NCBI RefSeq assembly: GCF_008271745.1
Contig: NZ_VKKZ01000023.1
Span: 186,001 to 250,000, forward strand
DNA length: 64,000 nucleotides
Origin: Rufibacter glacialis
GTDB lineage: Bacteria > Bacteroidota > Bacteroidia > Cytophagales > Hymenobacteraceae
Direction of reading: 5' to 3'
In this document: positions 45,104 to 54,515 of the stretch, one piece after another
Layout: each line of letters begins with the position of its first letter
Position numbering within the stretch: position 1 is the first letter of the stretch
Notes under the pieces: generated by a model
What the model was told of the DNA's origin: nothing
What the model saw: only the letters and a program-made list of their open reading frames with translations
Databases searched by the model: none
Position numbers and translations under genes: made by a program

Positions 45104-45279
45104 GACGCGGTGAGGAATCTGGTAAGAAGATCAAGAAGCAAGATACAACGTTTTCAGGCGGTATTTTTGAAAACAGGCCAAAAGCAGCCCAAGAGTGACA
45201 GGAAGGCCTTTGAAGGTTTCTGCTGGCAGAACTTCTTATAACATGCCCGTACAACAAGGTAAAACCGAGGGGGAAGCTT

Positions 45280-45951
45280 ATGAGCCGATATGCCATTTCT
45301 GATATTCATGGATGTTTAAAAACCTTTAGGTATCTGGTGGAGGAGGTGATCCAACTAAAACACAAGGATGACCTTTACCTATTAGGGGATTACATTGACC
45401 GGGGACCAGATTCTAAGGGGGTATTGGATTACATCATGGCCTCACAGAAAGAGGGCTATTCCATTCACGCCTTGTGCGGAAACCATGAAGACATGCTGCT
45501 GCAAGCCCGCGAAGATGCCCTTTACCATACTACCTGGATGTTGAACGGAGGAAAAGAGACCTTGAAGAGTTTTCAGGCGACTTCCCTTCAGGAGATTGGG
45601 CCCGTTTACTGGGCGTTTTTTGAAAAACTGGACCTTTTCCTGGAGCTGGACGATTACCTGTTGGTGCACGCAGGATTCAACTTCGCCGCCGCTGACCCTT
45701 CTTCTGACCGCCATACCCTTTTATGGGCCAGGGATTTCGAGGTAGATCCCCAAAAGCTAGGCCACCGTAAGGTCGTGCACGGACACACCCCAATCCCCCT
45801 AGAGCAGATGAAAACCTCACTACAAACCCCGGTGGATTCCGTCTTAAATATAGACGGGGGCTGCGTTTTCAAGAGCAGGCTTGGCTATTTAGCTGCCTTG
45901 AATTTAGATACGCTAGAACTTAAATTTACCCCAAATAGGGAAGAGGGGTAA
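45280..45951 (+). CDS. PPP-family metallophosphoesterase (Ser/Thr phosphatase or ApaH-like)
   Basis: 223 residues. Metal-binding motifs of the PPP superfamily are in order: SDIHGC, GDYIDRGPDSKG, CGNHEDML and VHGHTPIP, with LLWARDF between the last two. The size and LLWAR motif are those of PrpA/PrpB-like protein phosphatases and related bis(5'-nucleosyl)tetraphosphatases; which substrate is used cannot be said. It is divergent from the AddB-like gene and is followed by a repeat-filled intergenic region. Confidence 0.9.
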   Translation: MSRYAISDIHGCLKTFRYLVEEVIQLKHKDDLYLLGDYIDRGPDSKGVLDYIMASQKEGYSIHALCGNHEDMLLQAREDALYHTTWMLNGGKETLKSFQATSLQEIGPVYWAFFEKLDLFLELDDYLLVHAGFNFAAADPSSDRHTLLWARDFEVDPQKLGHRKVVHGHTPIPLEQMKTSLQTPVDSVLNIDGGCVFKSRLGYLAALNLDTLELKFTPNREEG

Positions 45952-45963
45952 ATCCAGGTCCCG

Positions 45964-46226
45964 AGGAGCCAAGACCTCACAGGTTTTGGAAACCTGTGAG
46001 GTCTACCGCCATTTCCCACGCATCGCCTGTTCCAGCCTTTCGCTTGAGCGCCTAGCACTCGACCGCCCCTGAGCGGCAGTGAAGTGGGCGGAGTAGAGGG
46101 CACAGCGTGAGGGCGGAAGGCGGGGCCTCGCGGCCGTGAGCGCTTATCTGCAGCTATGCAAAGAGCCGCACATGGATCAACGCTGAAAGCGGAAATGCCA
46201 GGGGAGTAACGAAAGGCGTGCACAAA
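45964..46226. repeat. 262-bp intergenic element, copy A
   Basis: It aligns over its full length with 58089-58350. It starts aggagccaagacctcacagg and ends ggcgtgcacaaa. It opens with a 13-bp inverted repeat (gacctcacaggtt...aacctgtgaggtc) and contains long identical stretches such as the cctttcgcttgagcgcctag region and the ggcggggcctcgcggccgtg region. No terminal target duplication or open reading frame shared by both copies was found. Confidence 0.88.
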
Positions 46227-46333
46227 ACCTCCTTATGAGCAAAAAAGCCGCAGGAAGAGGCATAAGAGGTGTATGATGTGAACATCAACAACAGCGGTAC
46301 ACACCAGTGAAGGGTTTTTCATCTGCGACCGTG

Positions 46334-46356
46334 AGACAAGGCAGTGCCTTGTCTCT
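46334..46356. repeat. Palindrome gagacaaggca-g-tgccttgtctc
   Basis: Perfect 11-bp arms with a one-base centre. This kind of short palindrome is typical of REP-like dispersed sequences in Bacteroidota and cyanobacteria. Only one copy was seen in this window. Confidence 0.55.
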
Positions 46357-46469
46357 ACCAAGAACCTGTATTGAAAAAACATCCTTCTGCGCCCACCAGA
46401 AACGCCCCATATTTAAGCCAACTGGCTACTGCTGACGCAAAGCCCCCGCCCGCATAACTCTAAAAGCTG

Positions 46470-46505
46470 ACTAAAAAAATAGCCCCAGGAGAAACCTGAG
46501 GCTAT
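46470..46505 (-). terminator. Terminator of mqo
   Basis: On the minus strand the stem atagcctcagg/cctggggctat is followed by a run of seven T. It lies eight bases past the mqo stop. Confidence 0.85.
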
Positions 46506-46512
46506 GTATTCG

Positions 46513-48021
46513 CTAACTCTGTACCGGGTGCGGTTCCTGCAATTGGAGCAGGCGGCCCGTGAATGCCCTGGTTTCCTCACACAACTGCGGATTTTTGGCC
46601 AAGGACATGCCATAGGTGGGAATCATCTGCTTTATTTTCTCCTTCCATTCAGGAGAAGCGGCTTTCTGCGGGAAGCATTTATGGATGAGGTCTACCATGA
46701 TAGACACAGCCGTGGAGGCGCCAGGGGAAGCTCCCAACAAGGCTGCTACGGAACCATCAGCGGCACTGACCATTTCGGTGCCGAATTCTAAAACGCCGCC
46801 TTTTTTCGCGTCTTTCTTGATGACCTGCACCCGCTGTCCGGCAACTTCCAGTTCCCAATCATCGCCCTGGGCCGTGGGCACGTACTCCTTCAAGGACTGC
46901 AAACGGTCTTCCGGCGACTGCATGACTTGGTTGATGAGGTACTTGGTGAGCGGGATATTGGTATAGCCAGCGGCCAGCAAAGGCCGGAGATTGTTTACCT
47001 TGATAGAAAGCGGAAGGTCAAAGAAAGACCCTTTCTTCAGGAATTTGGTGGTGAATCCGGCATAAGGCCCAAAGAGCAAAGCTTTCTCCCCGTTGATCAC
47101 GCGCGTGTCAAGGTGCGGTACCGACATGGGCGGGGACCCAACAGAGGCTTTGCCGTAAACCTTGGCCTGGTGCTGGGCAATAATCTCAGGGTTGGTACAT
47201 TTCAGCCACTGCCCACTAACGGGGAAGCCCCCAAATCCTTTGCCTTCGGGAATACCGGTAGCCAATAAAAGGGGCAGTGATCCCCCCCCAGCGCCGATAA
47301 AGACGAATTTGGTGCGGGCTCTGCGTTTCTGTCCGGTGGTAAGGTCTTTGATGCGCACGCTCCAGTGGCCGTTGTCTTTGCGTTTGAAGGAACGAACCTC
47401 GTGGTTACGGAACAACTCCACGCCGCCCATCTCTTTCAGGTGTTTGAAGAGCTGCCGGGTAAGGCACCCGAAGTTCACGTCAGTGCCTACTTCCATGCGG
47501 GTGGCCGCCACCTTCTCGTTTCTGTTGCGCCCTTTCATGATGAGGGGCATCCATTGGTGGAGTTGGTCAAAATCTTCTGAGTATTGCATGCCCTGGAAAA
47601 GGGGCGAAGAAGTCATGGCCTGGTAGCGCTTGCGCAGGAAAGAGACATTTTTATCGCCCCACACAAAGCTCATGTGCGGTACGCTGCGGATAAAAGCCTT
47701 GGGGTCTGAGATAATGCCTCTTTCCACTAAAAAAGCCCAAAACTGGCGCGACTGCTCAAACCATTCGGCAATGACATCTGCTTTGGAGATATCTATGGAG
47801 CCGTCTGCCTTTTCAGGCGTATAATTGAGCTCACAGAAAGCAGAGTGGCCGGTGCCGGCGTTATTCCAGGCATCTGAACTCTCGGCTGCCACCTCGTCTA
47901 GTCGCTCGTGTATTTCTATTGTCAGATCCGGCTGTAGTTGTTTCAGCATCACGCCCAACGTGGCGCTCATGATGCCGGCGCCAATCAACACTACATCTGG
48001 TTCAGTTATTATCTTGTCCAT
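46513..48021 (-). CDS. mqo: Malate:quinone oxidoreductase
   Basis: 502 residues. FAD-binding DVVLIGAGIMSATLGVMLKQL at the N terminus, ERLDEVAAESSDAWNNAGTGHSAFCELNYTP, and the conserved SVPHMSFVWG are diagnostic for Mqo. The enzyme sits at the inner membrane and oxidises malate to oxaloacetate, passing electrons to menaquinone, in place of or beside NAD-linked malate dehydrogenase. The length and C terminus are normal. It is a single gene between two terminators. Confidence 0.96.
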   Translation of the reverse strand: MDKIITEPDVVLIGAGIMSATLGVMLKQLQPDLTIEIHERLDEVAAESSDAWNNAGTGHSAFCELNYTPEKADGSIDISKADVIAEWFEQSRQFWAFLVERGIISDPKAFIRSVPHMSFVWGDKNVSFLRKRYQAMTSSPLFQGMQYSEDFDQLHQWMPLIMKGRNRNEKVAATRMEVGTDVNFGCLTRQLFKHLKEMGGVELFRNHEVRSFKRKDNGHWSVRIKDLTTGQKRRARTKFVFIGAGGGSLPLLLATGIPEGKGFGGFPVSGQWLKCTNPEIIAQHQAKVYGKASVGSPPMSVPHLDTRVINGEKALLFGPYAGFTTKFLKKGSFFDLPLSIKVNNLRPLLAAGYTNIPLTKYLINQVMQSPEDRLQSLKEYVPTAQGDDWELEVAGQRVQVIKKDAKKGGVLEFGTEMVSAADGSVAALLGASPGASTAVSIMVDLIHKCFPQKAASPEWKEKIKQMIPTYGMSLAKNPQLCEETRAFTGRLLQLQEPHPVQS

Positions 48022-48097
48022 GGTCTGCTGTTATATCTACCTAGAGTACGAAGAAACCAACAGAAAGTGTTTTGCCCAAATCTGGATGAACCTAAAT

Positions 48098-48125
48098 AAA
48101 AAACGCCACTGCATGGGCAGTGGCG
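48098..48125 (-). terminator. Terminator of the T9SS cargo gene
   Basis: Perfect 9-bp stem cgccactgc (48104-48112) with gcagtggcg (48117-48125) and a four-base loop. On the minus strand it is followed by gttttttatttagg. Confidence 0.82.
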
Positions 48126-48148
48126 CTGATAAAGGAGGCCTTTATTTA

Positions 48149-50200
48149 TTAATTGTTTTTCAGAAGTTTATGCACCGTTACTTCATCGCCCTGGTATACT
48201 CTTAGAAAGTAGATACCTGCCGGGGCATTCTGTAGGTTGTCAAGGGTGTAGGTGGCGGTTCCTGCCGCGTGCACCGTCTTCTGCTGCACCACCTGGCCGG
48301 CAGTGTTGGTAAGGGTGATCTTTACTTCAGCGGCTTCCTGTACGTTCAGCTCCAGAGAAAGAGTGGCTTGGAACGGGTTAGGATAGGCAGTTACTTTAGT
48401 AGCAGTCGTAGAACCGGCGTTCAGGTTTTTCACGCTAACTACTTTTGAATATTCCGTAGTGCCGTCAAAATCCACTTGTTTCAGGCGGTAGTAAGAGATA
48501 CCGGCCAAAGGTTGGGCATCCTGGAAAGAGTAGTTCAAAGGCACGTTGCTGTTGCCGCCGCCTTTTACTGTCCCTATGGCGGTGAAGTTCTTGCCATCAG
48601 CGCTACGCTCTACCAAAAATGCTTGGTTGTCCTTCTCAGAAGCCGTAGCCCAGTTAAGTAGGATTCTGCTGCCTTTGGTCACTGCCGCGGTGAAAGAGGT
48701 AAGGCTAACTGGTAGCGCGGTACCCAGGTTGCAGTCTTTAACCGTTACTTCCATTTCCGCTGAGGTAGAGCCACAAGCGTTGGTAGCGGTGACCATTACC
48801 GTCAAAGGCTGGTTCAGAAGATATTCTTCCACGGCCACAAACACCGAGATAGTGCCGGTTCCTTCGCCTTCCATGATGAAGAACCCTTCTGGCAAAGTGT
48901 AGGAGTAGGTAGTATTAGCCGCCTCCTGGCCAACGGTGAAGGTGTAGAACTCATCTGCCACGTTGCAAAGTTGGGTAGGGCCTGTTACGGCAACCACTGG
49001 GTTCTTACACTCAGGAGCGGCAGTAGGAGTTCCTGCTTGTACCGTAGAAGCCATGGTGGCACCATTGGAGAAGCCCTCATCCATAATGGTGGTTCTGTAA
49101 GCCGACGGGTCATAGATGGTAAGGGATCCTTGGATGATGGCGCGGTCAGTGTTCTTGGAATAGCCTTCAATAGAGATAAAACCCGTCCCATTCAAAACAG
49201 CGCTGGCGGTATTGGTGAAGTCACCTTTTACTTTCAGGCTGCCATTGTTGGTTAAAACAGCCCCAGCATTTTTGTTTTCAAAAACGCTACCGCTATTGGT
49301 TTGCTCTAAAAGTGCATTGGCATGATTCACTACGGTAGCCTGACTGGAGATAAAGTTATTGGCACACACGAAGGTTCCCCAGTTCTGGAGGCTGGTCTGC
49401 ACATTCAGATAGACACTGCTGGTGCTGAAGGTGCCGTAGTTTCTCAGGTTGGAATTTGATTTGTCAATAGGTGCCCCTGAGATATTCAGGCCGCCGGTTA
49501 CCTTGATGTCGCCGTAGTTGTCTACAATTCCTTGGTTGATCATCAGAGCTGAAGCATCTCTTCCCTGAAGCAGCAGGTTGCCTCTATTGCTAACGAATGC
49601 ACCACTGGTAAGTAAGAGGTTTCTGGTAAAGGTAAGGGTGGCGTTTTGGGCATTGGTGATGGTTACTTTCTCCAGGGTAACGGTGCTGGAAGTATTCAAA
49701 GTAAGGGTACCTGAGTTTCTGATAGCGCCTACCTTCATTTCTGGGTTTTCAGTGAGGATGGCAACATTGTGGTTGATGAAAAACCCTGAGTCACTACCAT
49801 TCACGCCCAAACCTAGGTTTTTTAGGGTCACCCGGCCAAAGTTCTCTACCTGTGACCCGTTGCCTCTGATTCTCAATTTCCCGTTCATACCCGTGGAAAA
49901 AACACCTGTGGCAGCCACTCTGATTTCACCTCTGGAAGTTTCCCCTAACATGAAGTCATGGTTAAGGGCTACCGTGTGGTTAATCACGATGATTTCATTG
50001 TTGGCAGGAATTCTTCTTAGGTTCCAGGTATCAGCGCTTTCAAAATTTCCGTTCTTTACGGAAGTAATGGTCGTAGTCTGCGCCTGAGCCGCCAGGGTGA
50101 TCAAGGCAAATAAAAGGATCGCTACCACCACTTTGTTGGACCAGAATGAGAGTTTCAGGCCTTTACGTGAAATTTGGAGTGGTGTGAGCGTGGTAATCAT
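48149..50200 (-). CDS. Secreted protein with type IX secretion C-terminal sorting domain
   Basis: 683 residues from the ATG at 50200. A longer frame begins at 50266, but an exact -7 box (50264-50271) overlaps that codon, so the inner start is correct. A signal peptide (about 20-40, VVVAILLFALITLAAQAQ) is followed by a beta-helix-like region (to about 360) rich in repeated NxGT/NYGxF-type rungs, an Ig-like part with CGSTSAEMEVTV, a fibronectin-like part (TSFTAAVTKGSRILLNWATASE) and a type A sorting domain (AYPNPF, then GIYFLRVYQG near the end). It would leave the cell through the T9SS and attach to the surface. The ligand or role is unknown. Confidence 0.88.
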   Translation of the reverse strand: MITTLTPLQISRKGLKLSFWSNKVVVAILLFALITLAAQAQTTTITSVKNGNFESADTWNLRRIPANNEIIVINHTVALNHDFMLGETSRGEIRVAATGVFSTGMNGKLRIRGNGSQVENFGRVTLKNLGLGVNGSDSGFFINHNVAILTENPEMKVGAIRNSGTLTLNTSSTVTLEKVTITNAQNATLTFTRNLLLTSGAFVSNRGNLLLQGRDASALMINQGIVDNYGDIKVTGGLNISGAPIDKSNSNLRNYGTFSTSSVYLNVQTSLQNWGTFVCANNFISSQATVVNHANALLEQTNSGSVFENKNAGAVLTNNGSLKVKGDFTNTASAVLNGTGFISIEGYSKNTDRAIIQGSLTIYDPSAYRTTIMDEGFSNGATMASTVQAGTPTAAPECKNPVVAVTGPTQLCNVADEFYTFTVGQEAANTTYSYTLPEGFFIMEGEGTGTISVFVAVEEYLLNQPLTVMVTATNACGSTSAEMEVTVKDCNLGTALPVSLTSFTAAVTKGSRILLNWATASEKDNQAFLVERSADGKNFTAIGTVKGGGNSNVPLNYSFQDAQPLAGISYYRLKQVDFDGTTEYSKVVSVKNLNAGSTTATKVTAYPNPFQATLSLELNVQEAAEVKITLTNTAGQVVQQKTVHAAGTATYTLDNLQNAPAGIYFLRVYQGDEVTVHKLLKNN

Positions 50201-51143
50201 GTTCTTTAGAAAGTTATATTTCTTGGTGCAAATCATACTTCGGTGCTGTATAATTTGATGTTGCAAAGGTACCTGTATCCTTATTTGCTAAAGGAAGGTT
50301 TCGATGAGGGAGGGGTTTTAGGTGATGAATCGGGATTATTTAGGGTTAAGGAAATCGATTTCCGAAGTGAATGAGGTGAAATGCCCGATGAATGGGTGGA
50401 AATGCCCGATGAAGGAGAAAGAGATAATTTATTAACGAGAACTAATCCTCCTAAGAACTTTGTTGGCGACAGGTAAACCTAAATGGGATTATTTTTTACC
50501 CCTTGGAATTTGTTAGGGAAGAAGGCCCGGAGCAAATATCCTAAATGGTTCTGGTTAACTATTTGAGCGTAAGGGAGGACACTTAGGAGTATCCCTGATT
50601 TATCGAACCAAATAAAGATTCTACCTCGCCTTCTGCCTTGAAGGCAATAGCTTTTTTAACCTTTGAATCTTTTTTTAGAGAAAGCCCAAGCCTGTTTCCA
50701 GTCGTTATTCCCTAAAACCAACAGGAGAACAGATTTCTAGCCCCCAAGCGACCAATTTCAGCTTATTTTCCTAAAAGGATACAATTTTCAGGGAGCCCCA
50801 AAAGTCGGCCTGGGAGGGGAAGATGCCTTTGATAAGGTATGGCAGTTGCGCCATACTATACTTCAATGAGGGAACTTCTAAGGAGGGGGGCAGACCGTTA
50901 GATAATCTTTTAGATGAAGGATGCCCTGAAACGTCCCCTCCTTTGATGAAGGATAGGCAAATGCAATAGATGGCCTTAACTATTCACTCTTTTGTTTAGG
51001 GCCTAAAAATGAAAAAAGAAGTGGAAACGGAAATTCACCGTTTCACCACTCGCTGCTGCTTCACCAGAGGGTTCAGGTTTTGCTAACGCCTATTGCAGGG
51101 CTGGTTTTCTGAAAGCAAGCCTAAAACCATTCGAATCCTCTTG
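50201..51143. other. Gene-free region upstream of the T9SS cargo gene
   Basis: 943 bases between the T9SS cargo start and the AddA-like stop. Visible items: the -7 box (50264-50271), a gaaatcgatttc palindrome (50351-50362), a near-exact 18/19-base direct repeat ggtg(g)aaatgcccgatgaa (50375-50392 and 50395-50413), a ggtatggc/gccatac hairpin near 50838-50858 and two motif-like stretches (about 50993-51012 and 51093-51120). No gene or RNA was recognised. Confidence 0.6.
50264..50271 (-). promoter_or_regulatory. -7 box for the T9SS cargo gene
   Basis: On the minus strand this reads TACCTTTG, an exact match to TAnnTTTG. It lies 64 bases before the start at 50200 and rules out the 50266 start. No good -33 TTTG was found at the usual distance. 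Confidence 0.6.
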
Positions 51144-54100
51144 TTACCTCTGCTCTGCTACTTCCCCGGTGTATTCCCATTCCTCCACGCGGTCTTCTTC
51201 AAAGTAATACACCACGCAGGTGATCTTGCTGAAGACTAGTTCTCGAAACAGTGCGGCATAGGAGTTCAGGTTCTCTACGAATTCTGGTTTGCCAGGAGGC
51301 AGTTTGTAGTCAATGAGTGTGACATCGCCCGTTTCCCCGAACACGATGCGGTCTGGTTTGTAGCGGTTGGTGCGCACGTCCAGCACTTCGCGCTCGTTCT
51401 CCACCGTTACAGACCGGTTGAAGTACCGCTGCATTTGCGGGTGATGCACTACGTGGTCCACCATCTGGGTGAGGGTGGGTAATTCGCGCTGGCTGATGAT
51501 GCCCTGGTGCACCAGCTGGCGCAAGGCCTTGGGCATATCTTGGGCGTAGGTGATGCGGGCCAGCGCGTAATGCAACTTGCGGTTCCAACGGCGGTGTTCC
51601 TGCTGGGTCTCAAAGTCAAACACGTTGTTGGCGTGCTGCTTCAGTTTCAGGTTCTTGGCCCAATCAGCGGAGGTGAATTTATCCAGCACGTACACTTCCT
51701 CTGTCACGGGTTTGTGGCTCACCGCCTGGGTGGGGCCCTTGGCCAATTGGTAACAAAGGGTGGCTTCCTGCCAAACCCCTTTATTGACTAAAAACTGCTG
51801 AAGCCAATAACTCACGTTCTTCTGCGCGCCGCCCTTCTTGAAATCCTGGGCCTTGGCTATGAGGTACAGCCGGTCCACGGGGCGGGTAAGGGCCACGTAC
51901 AGCATGTTGAGGTTCTCAATAAAAGTCTTCTCCAGCTTTTGCGTGTACTGTTGGTGCAAAGCCGTCTGTTCCAGCTTCTTGTTCAGGGTCACCACGGCCG
52001 TCCGTAATTTAGAGTCGCCCGAGATAGAGGCGGGGAGGGTGCCCCAGAGGAGGGTAGAGGTCTGCGGTTCCAGGCTCCAGTCACAGAAGGGCACAATCAC
52101 CACCGGGTAATCCAGCCCTTTGCTCTTGTGGATGCTGGTGATGGTGATGGCGTCGCGGTCTTTAGGGGTGTTGATGCTCAGGTATTCCTTGTGCAGGTCC
52201 CAGTACTCCAGGAAATTGTTGAGGTTGTTGCTGTACTTGAGGGTGTATTCCAACACCAGGTCCAGGAACCGGAACAGGTACTCACACTCGTTGTTCTTGC
52301 CCAGCAGGTCAAATACCCTGATCAGCTTCTCGGTGAGTTCATAGAGCGAGAGGTTACCGGCGTCACGGTACGCCAGGTCAAACCCTTGCTGCTGCAGAAA
52401 CCCAAAGAAGGGATCAACCGAAGGAGTGGTGGCCAATCCTGCTATGCGGGCGGTGGTGGCCCCGTCCGGTAGTTCCTGGTGCACCACTTTGTAGACCAGG
52501 TACAAGGCCTGGGACCGGGCCAGGCTGTTGGCCGGTTGGTTCAGGAGCCGGAAGAAGGCGATGATCAGGTTAATAACCTCGGCAAACTGCAGGGAAAGGG
52601 AATCCTGCGAGATGATATCGAATTTCTTCTGCTTCAGGAAATTCGCCACCAGTTTGCTGTTGCGGTTCGTGCGGCTCAGGACAGCGATGTCCCGAGGGGC
52701 GTACCCATCTGCTAAGGCCTGCTGTACCATCTGCAGCACCAGTTGCAGCGTGCTTTCCTGGTAGGAAAGCAAGTCTTCCGAAGCGTAGCCGGCATAGACC
52801 TCCTCTGTTCGGGTGCACTGGTCCAGGTCAAACTTTCTGGGGCTGTCTTCTTCTTTGGTGAACAAGACCTGGAGGTGCGCTAAACCAGTCGCTTTGCCCT
52901 CCGGGGCTTTTTGCGCGAAATTCTCGTCATAGATAGCGCCCAGCAACGGGAACTGCGGGTTGGCCTGGCTGATGTACCCGAATAGCTCGTTGTTGAAGGT
53001 GATGATCTCCGGTGCACTTCGGTAGTTGGTGTTCAGGTGCTCTGGCGTGAGGGTCCACCGAAGGGTGTCATAGCGCGGGGCCACGTTTTCCTCAAAGCGG
53101 GAGTTCTGGTACAGATGATGCGTCTGGTTGCGGTGCAGGTGCAGGATCTGCTCCATTTCGCCGCCGCGCCAGCCATAGATGGCCTGTTTGGCGTCACCCA
53201 CCACCATGTTGAAGTTATCGCCGGCCAGGGCGTTCTCCACCAGAGGCAGCAGGTTGTTCCACTGCAGCACAGACGTGTCCTGGAATTCGTCAATGAGGAT
53301 GTGCTGGTACCGTTCGCCTAGTCTTTCATAGATGAAGGGAATGGGTTCCTGCAGCACAATGTCGGTGATGCGCTTGTTGAATTCCGAGATGTGCACCAGG
53401 TTCTTGTCCACCTTGATTTCCTGGATGCAGCGTTCCAACTCACTCAGCACACTCAACTTATAAAGGTGCGGCAGCATAGCCGAAATCAGGAGGTGGTTCT
53501 GGGTCTCGCGCTCTTTCAGGTCTTCAATGGCCCGGTAAATCTCTGCCAGCCTGCCTTTGATCTGGTCCAGGCTTACTTTGGCGCCGGTACTGGCCTTGCC
53601 GCTGGGCCATTTGTCGTCAGAGACCGTCTTGGCGGCGTTGCTGTTAGCGGTGGTGATGTCAAAGGACGCGTTCCATTTCCGGAAGTAGGAGTAGATGCCG
53701 TTCTTGCCGTAGGATATTTCCTCGGGCAGGATGTGGTGCTGGTCTATCAGGTCAGCGGCTTCTTTGGCCAGGGCCTGGATCTGTTTTTCTACCGTCTGCT
53801 TCTGGGCGTACAGGTCTTGCCGTATCTTCTTGAAATCTTGGAGGGTAAGGGTGCCTATGTCGAGCAGGTGTTCATAGGTTTGTTCATTGAGCAGGTGCCG
53901 GGCAAACTCCGCGAGTTCCTCCGGTAGGTTGTTCCAGCTTTTGCCTTCCTCGGCTTTTTCCAGGGCGTACTGTTGCAATGTTTCGGCCAGGAGCCGGTTC
54001 TCCGCCTGCGTGTTCACCTTGTTCAGCAGCAGACTCACGGCGGTGCTCAGGAGGGTCTGCGCGTCCATGTCTACCTCAAAATTGTGGGGTAGCTTCAACT

Positions 54101-54515
54101 CCGTAGTGAATGCCCTTACCACCCGGTTTACGAAGGAGTCAATAGTACTTACCGCAAACTCTGAGTAATGGAACAGCAGATGGTCAAACACCCGCGCCGC
54201 CCGTACGCGCAATTGGGCTTCTGTCAGGTTAGGTTGTTCGTATTCATCCTTGATTTCATTTAATATGTTAAGCAGTAAAGCGTCACTTTTTCTTTTCTCC
54301 TTCTCTTGCAGGCCCTGTTCATTGAAACTGCGCAAGGCCCCCAGAATACGGGTCTTCATCTCCTGCGCCGCATCATTGGTGAAGGTGATGGCCAGAATGT
54401 TCTTGTAGTAAGACACGTCCTCGCTCTGAAGCGCCAGTTTCAGATATTCTTTGGTGAGCTGGAAGGTTTTGCCCGAGCCGGCAGAGGAGGAGTAGATTTT
54501 AAAGGAAGCAGGCAC
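51144..54515 (-). CDS. AddA/RecB-like UvrD-type helicase-nuclease
   Basis: 1123 residues. Helicase motifs in order: Walker A SSAGSGKTFQL (residues about 10-20), LAITFTNDAAQEM, LIDEFQDTSVLQW (motif II), GDAKQAIYGWRGGE, TSIHKSKGLDYPVVIVPF and MLYVALTRPVDRLYLIA. The C-terminal nuclease site is present as DRIVFGETGDVTLIDYK. With the AddB-like protein at 42188-45103 it would form an AddAB-type break-resection enzyme with a nuclease in each subunit. The start at 54515 is eight residues before the first motif and is typical. It stands alone, with about 0.9 kb of gene-free DNA on each side. Confidence 0.92.
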   Translation of the reverse strand: MPASFKIYSSSAGSGKTFQLTKEYLKLALQSEDVSYYKNILAITFTNDAAQEMKTRILGALRSFNEQGLQEKEKRKSDALLLNILNEIKDEYEQPNLTEAQLRVRAARVFDHLLFHYSEFAVSTIDSFVNRVVRAFTTELKLPHNFEVDMDAQTLLSTAVSLLLNKVNTQAENRLLAETLQQYALEKAEEGKSWNNLPEELAEFARHLLNEQTYEHLLDIGTLTLQDFKKIRQDLYAQKQTVEKQIQALAKEAADLIDQHHILPEEISYGKNGIYSYFRKWNASFDITTANSNAAKTVSDDKWPSGKASTGAKVSLDQIKGRLAEIYRAIEDLKERETQNHLLISAMLPHLYKLSVLSELERCIQEIKVDKNLVHISEFNKRITDIVLQEPIPFIYERLGERYQHILIDEFQDTSVLQWNNLLPLVENALAGDNFNMVVGDAKQAIYGWRGGEMEQILHLHRNQTHHLYQNSRFEENVAPRYDTLRWTLTPEHLNTNYRSAPEIITFNNELFGYISQANPQFPLLGAIYDENFAQKAPEGKATGLAHLQVLFTKEEDSPRKFDLDQCTRTEEVYAGYASEDLLSYQESTLQLVLQMVQQALADGYAPRDIAVLSRTNRNSKLVANFLKQKKFDIISQDSLSLQFAEVINLIIAFFRLLNQPANSLARSQALYLVYKVVHQELPDGATTARIAGLATTPSVDPFFGFLQQQGFDLAYRDAGNLSLYELTEKLIRVFDLLGKNNECEYLFRFLDLVLEYTLKYSNNLNNFLEYWDLHKEYLSINTPKDRDAITITSIHKSKGLDYPVVIVPFCDWSLEPQTSTLLWGTLPASISGDSKLRTAVVTLNKKLEQTALHQQYTQKLEKTFIENLNMLYVALTRPVDRLYLIAKAQDFKKGGAQKNVSYWLQQFLVNKGVWQEATLCYQLAKGPTQAVSHKPVTEEVYVLDKFTSADWAKNLKLKQHANNVFDFETQQEHRRWNRKLHYALARITYAQDMPKALRQLVHQGIISQRELPTLTQMVDHVVHHPQMQRYFNRSVTVENEREVLDVRTNRYKPDRIVFGETGDVTLIDYKLPPGKPEFVENLNSYAALFRELVFSKITCVVYYFEEDRVEEWEYTGEVAEQR

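Larger units (their letters stand above)
45952..46512. other. Gene-free region packed with repeats
   Basis: 561 bases. It holds copy A of the 262-bp element (45964-46226), a gagacaaggca/tgccttgtctc palindrome (46334-46356) and the mqo terminator (46470-46505). No gene is supported; a 112-codon minus-strand frame here is largely the element read in reverse. Confidence 0.7.

Noticed and set aside
45885-46223. 112-codon minus-strand frame overlapping the phosphoesterase end and copy A
   Set aside because: The frame is not conserved in copy B of the element (58152-58349 holds a different frame), so it is not a gene.
48149-50266. T9SS cargo start at 50266
   Set aside because: A perfect -7 promoter box (50264-50271) lies at this codon, so the true start must be downstream; 50200 precedes the signal peptide.
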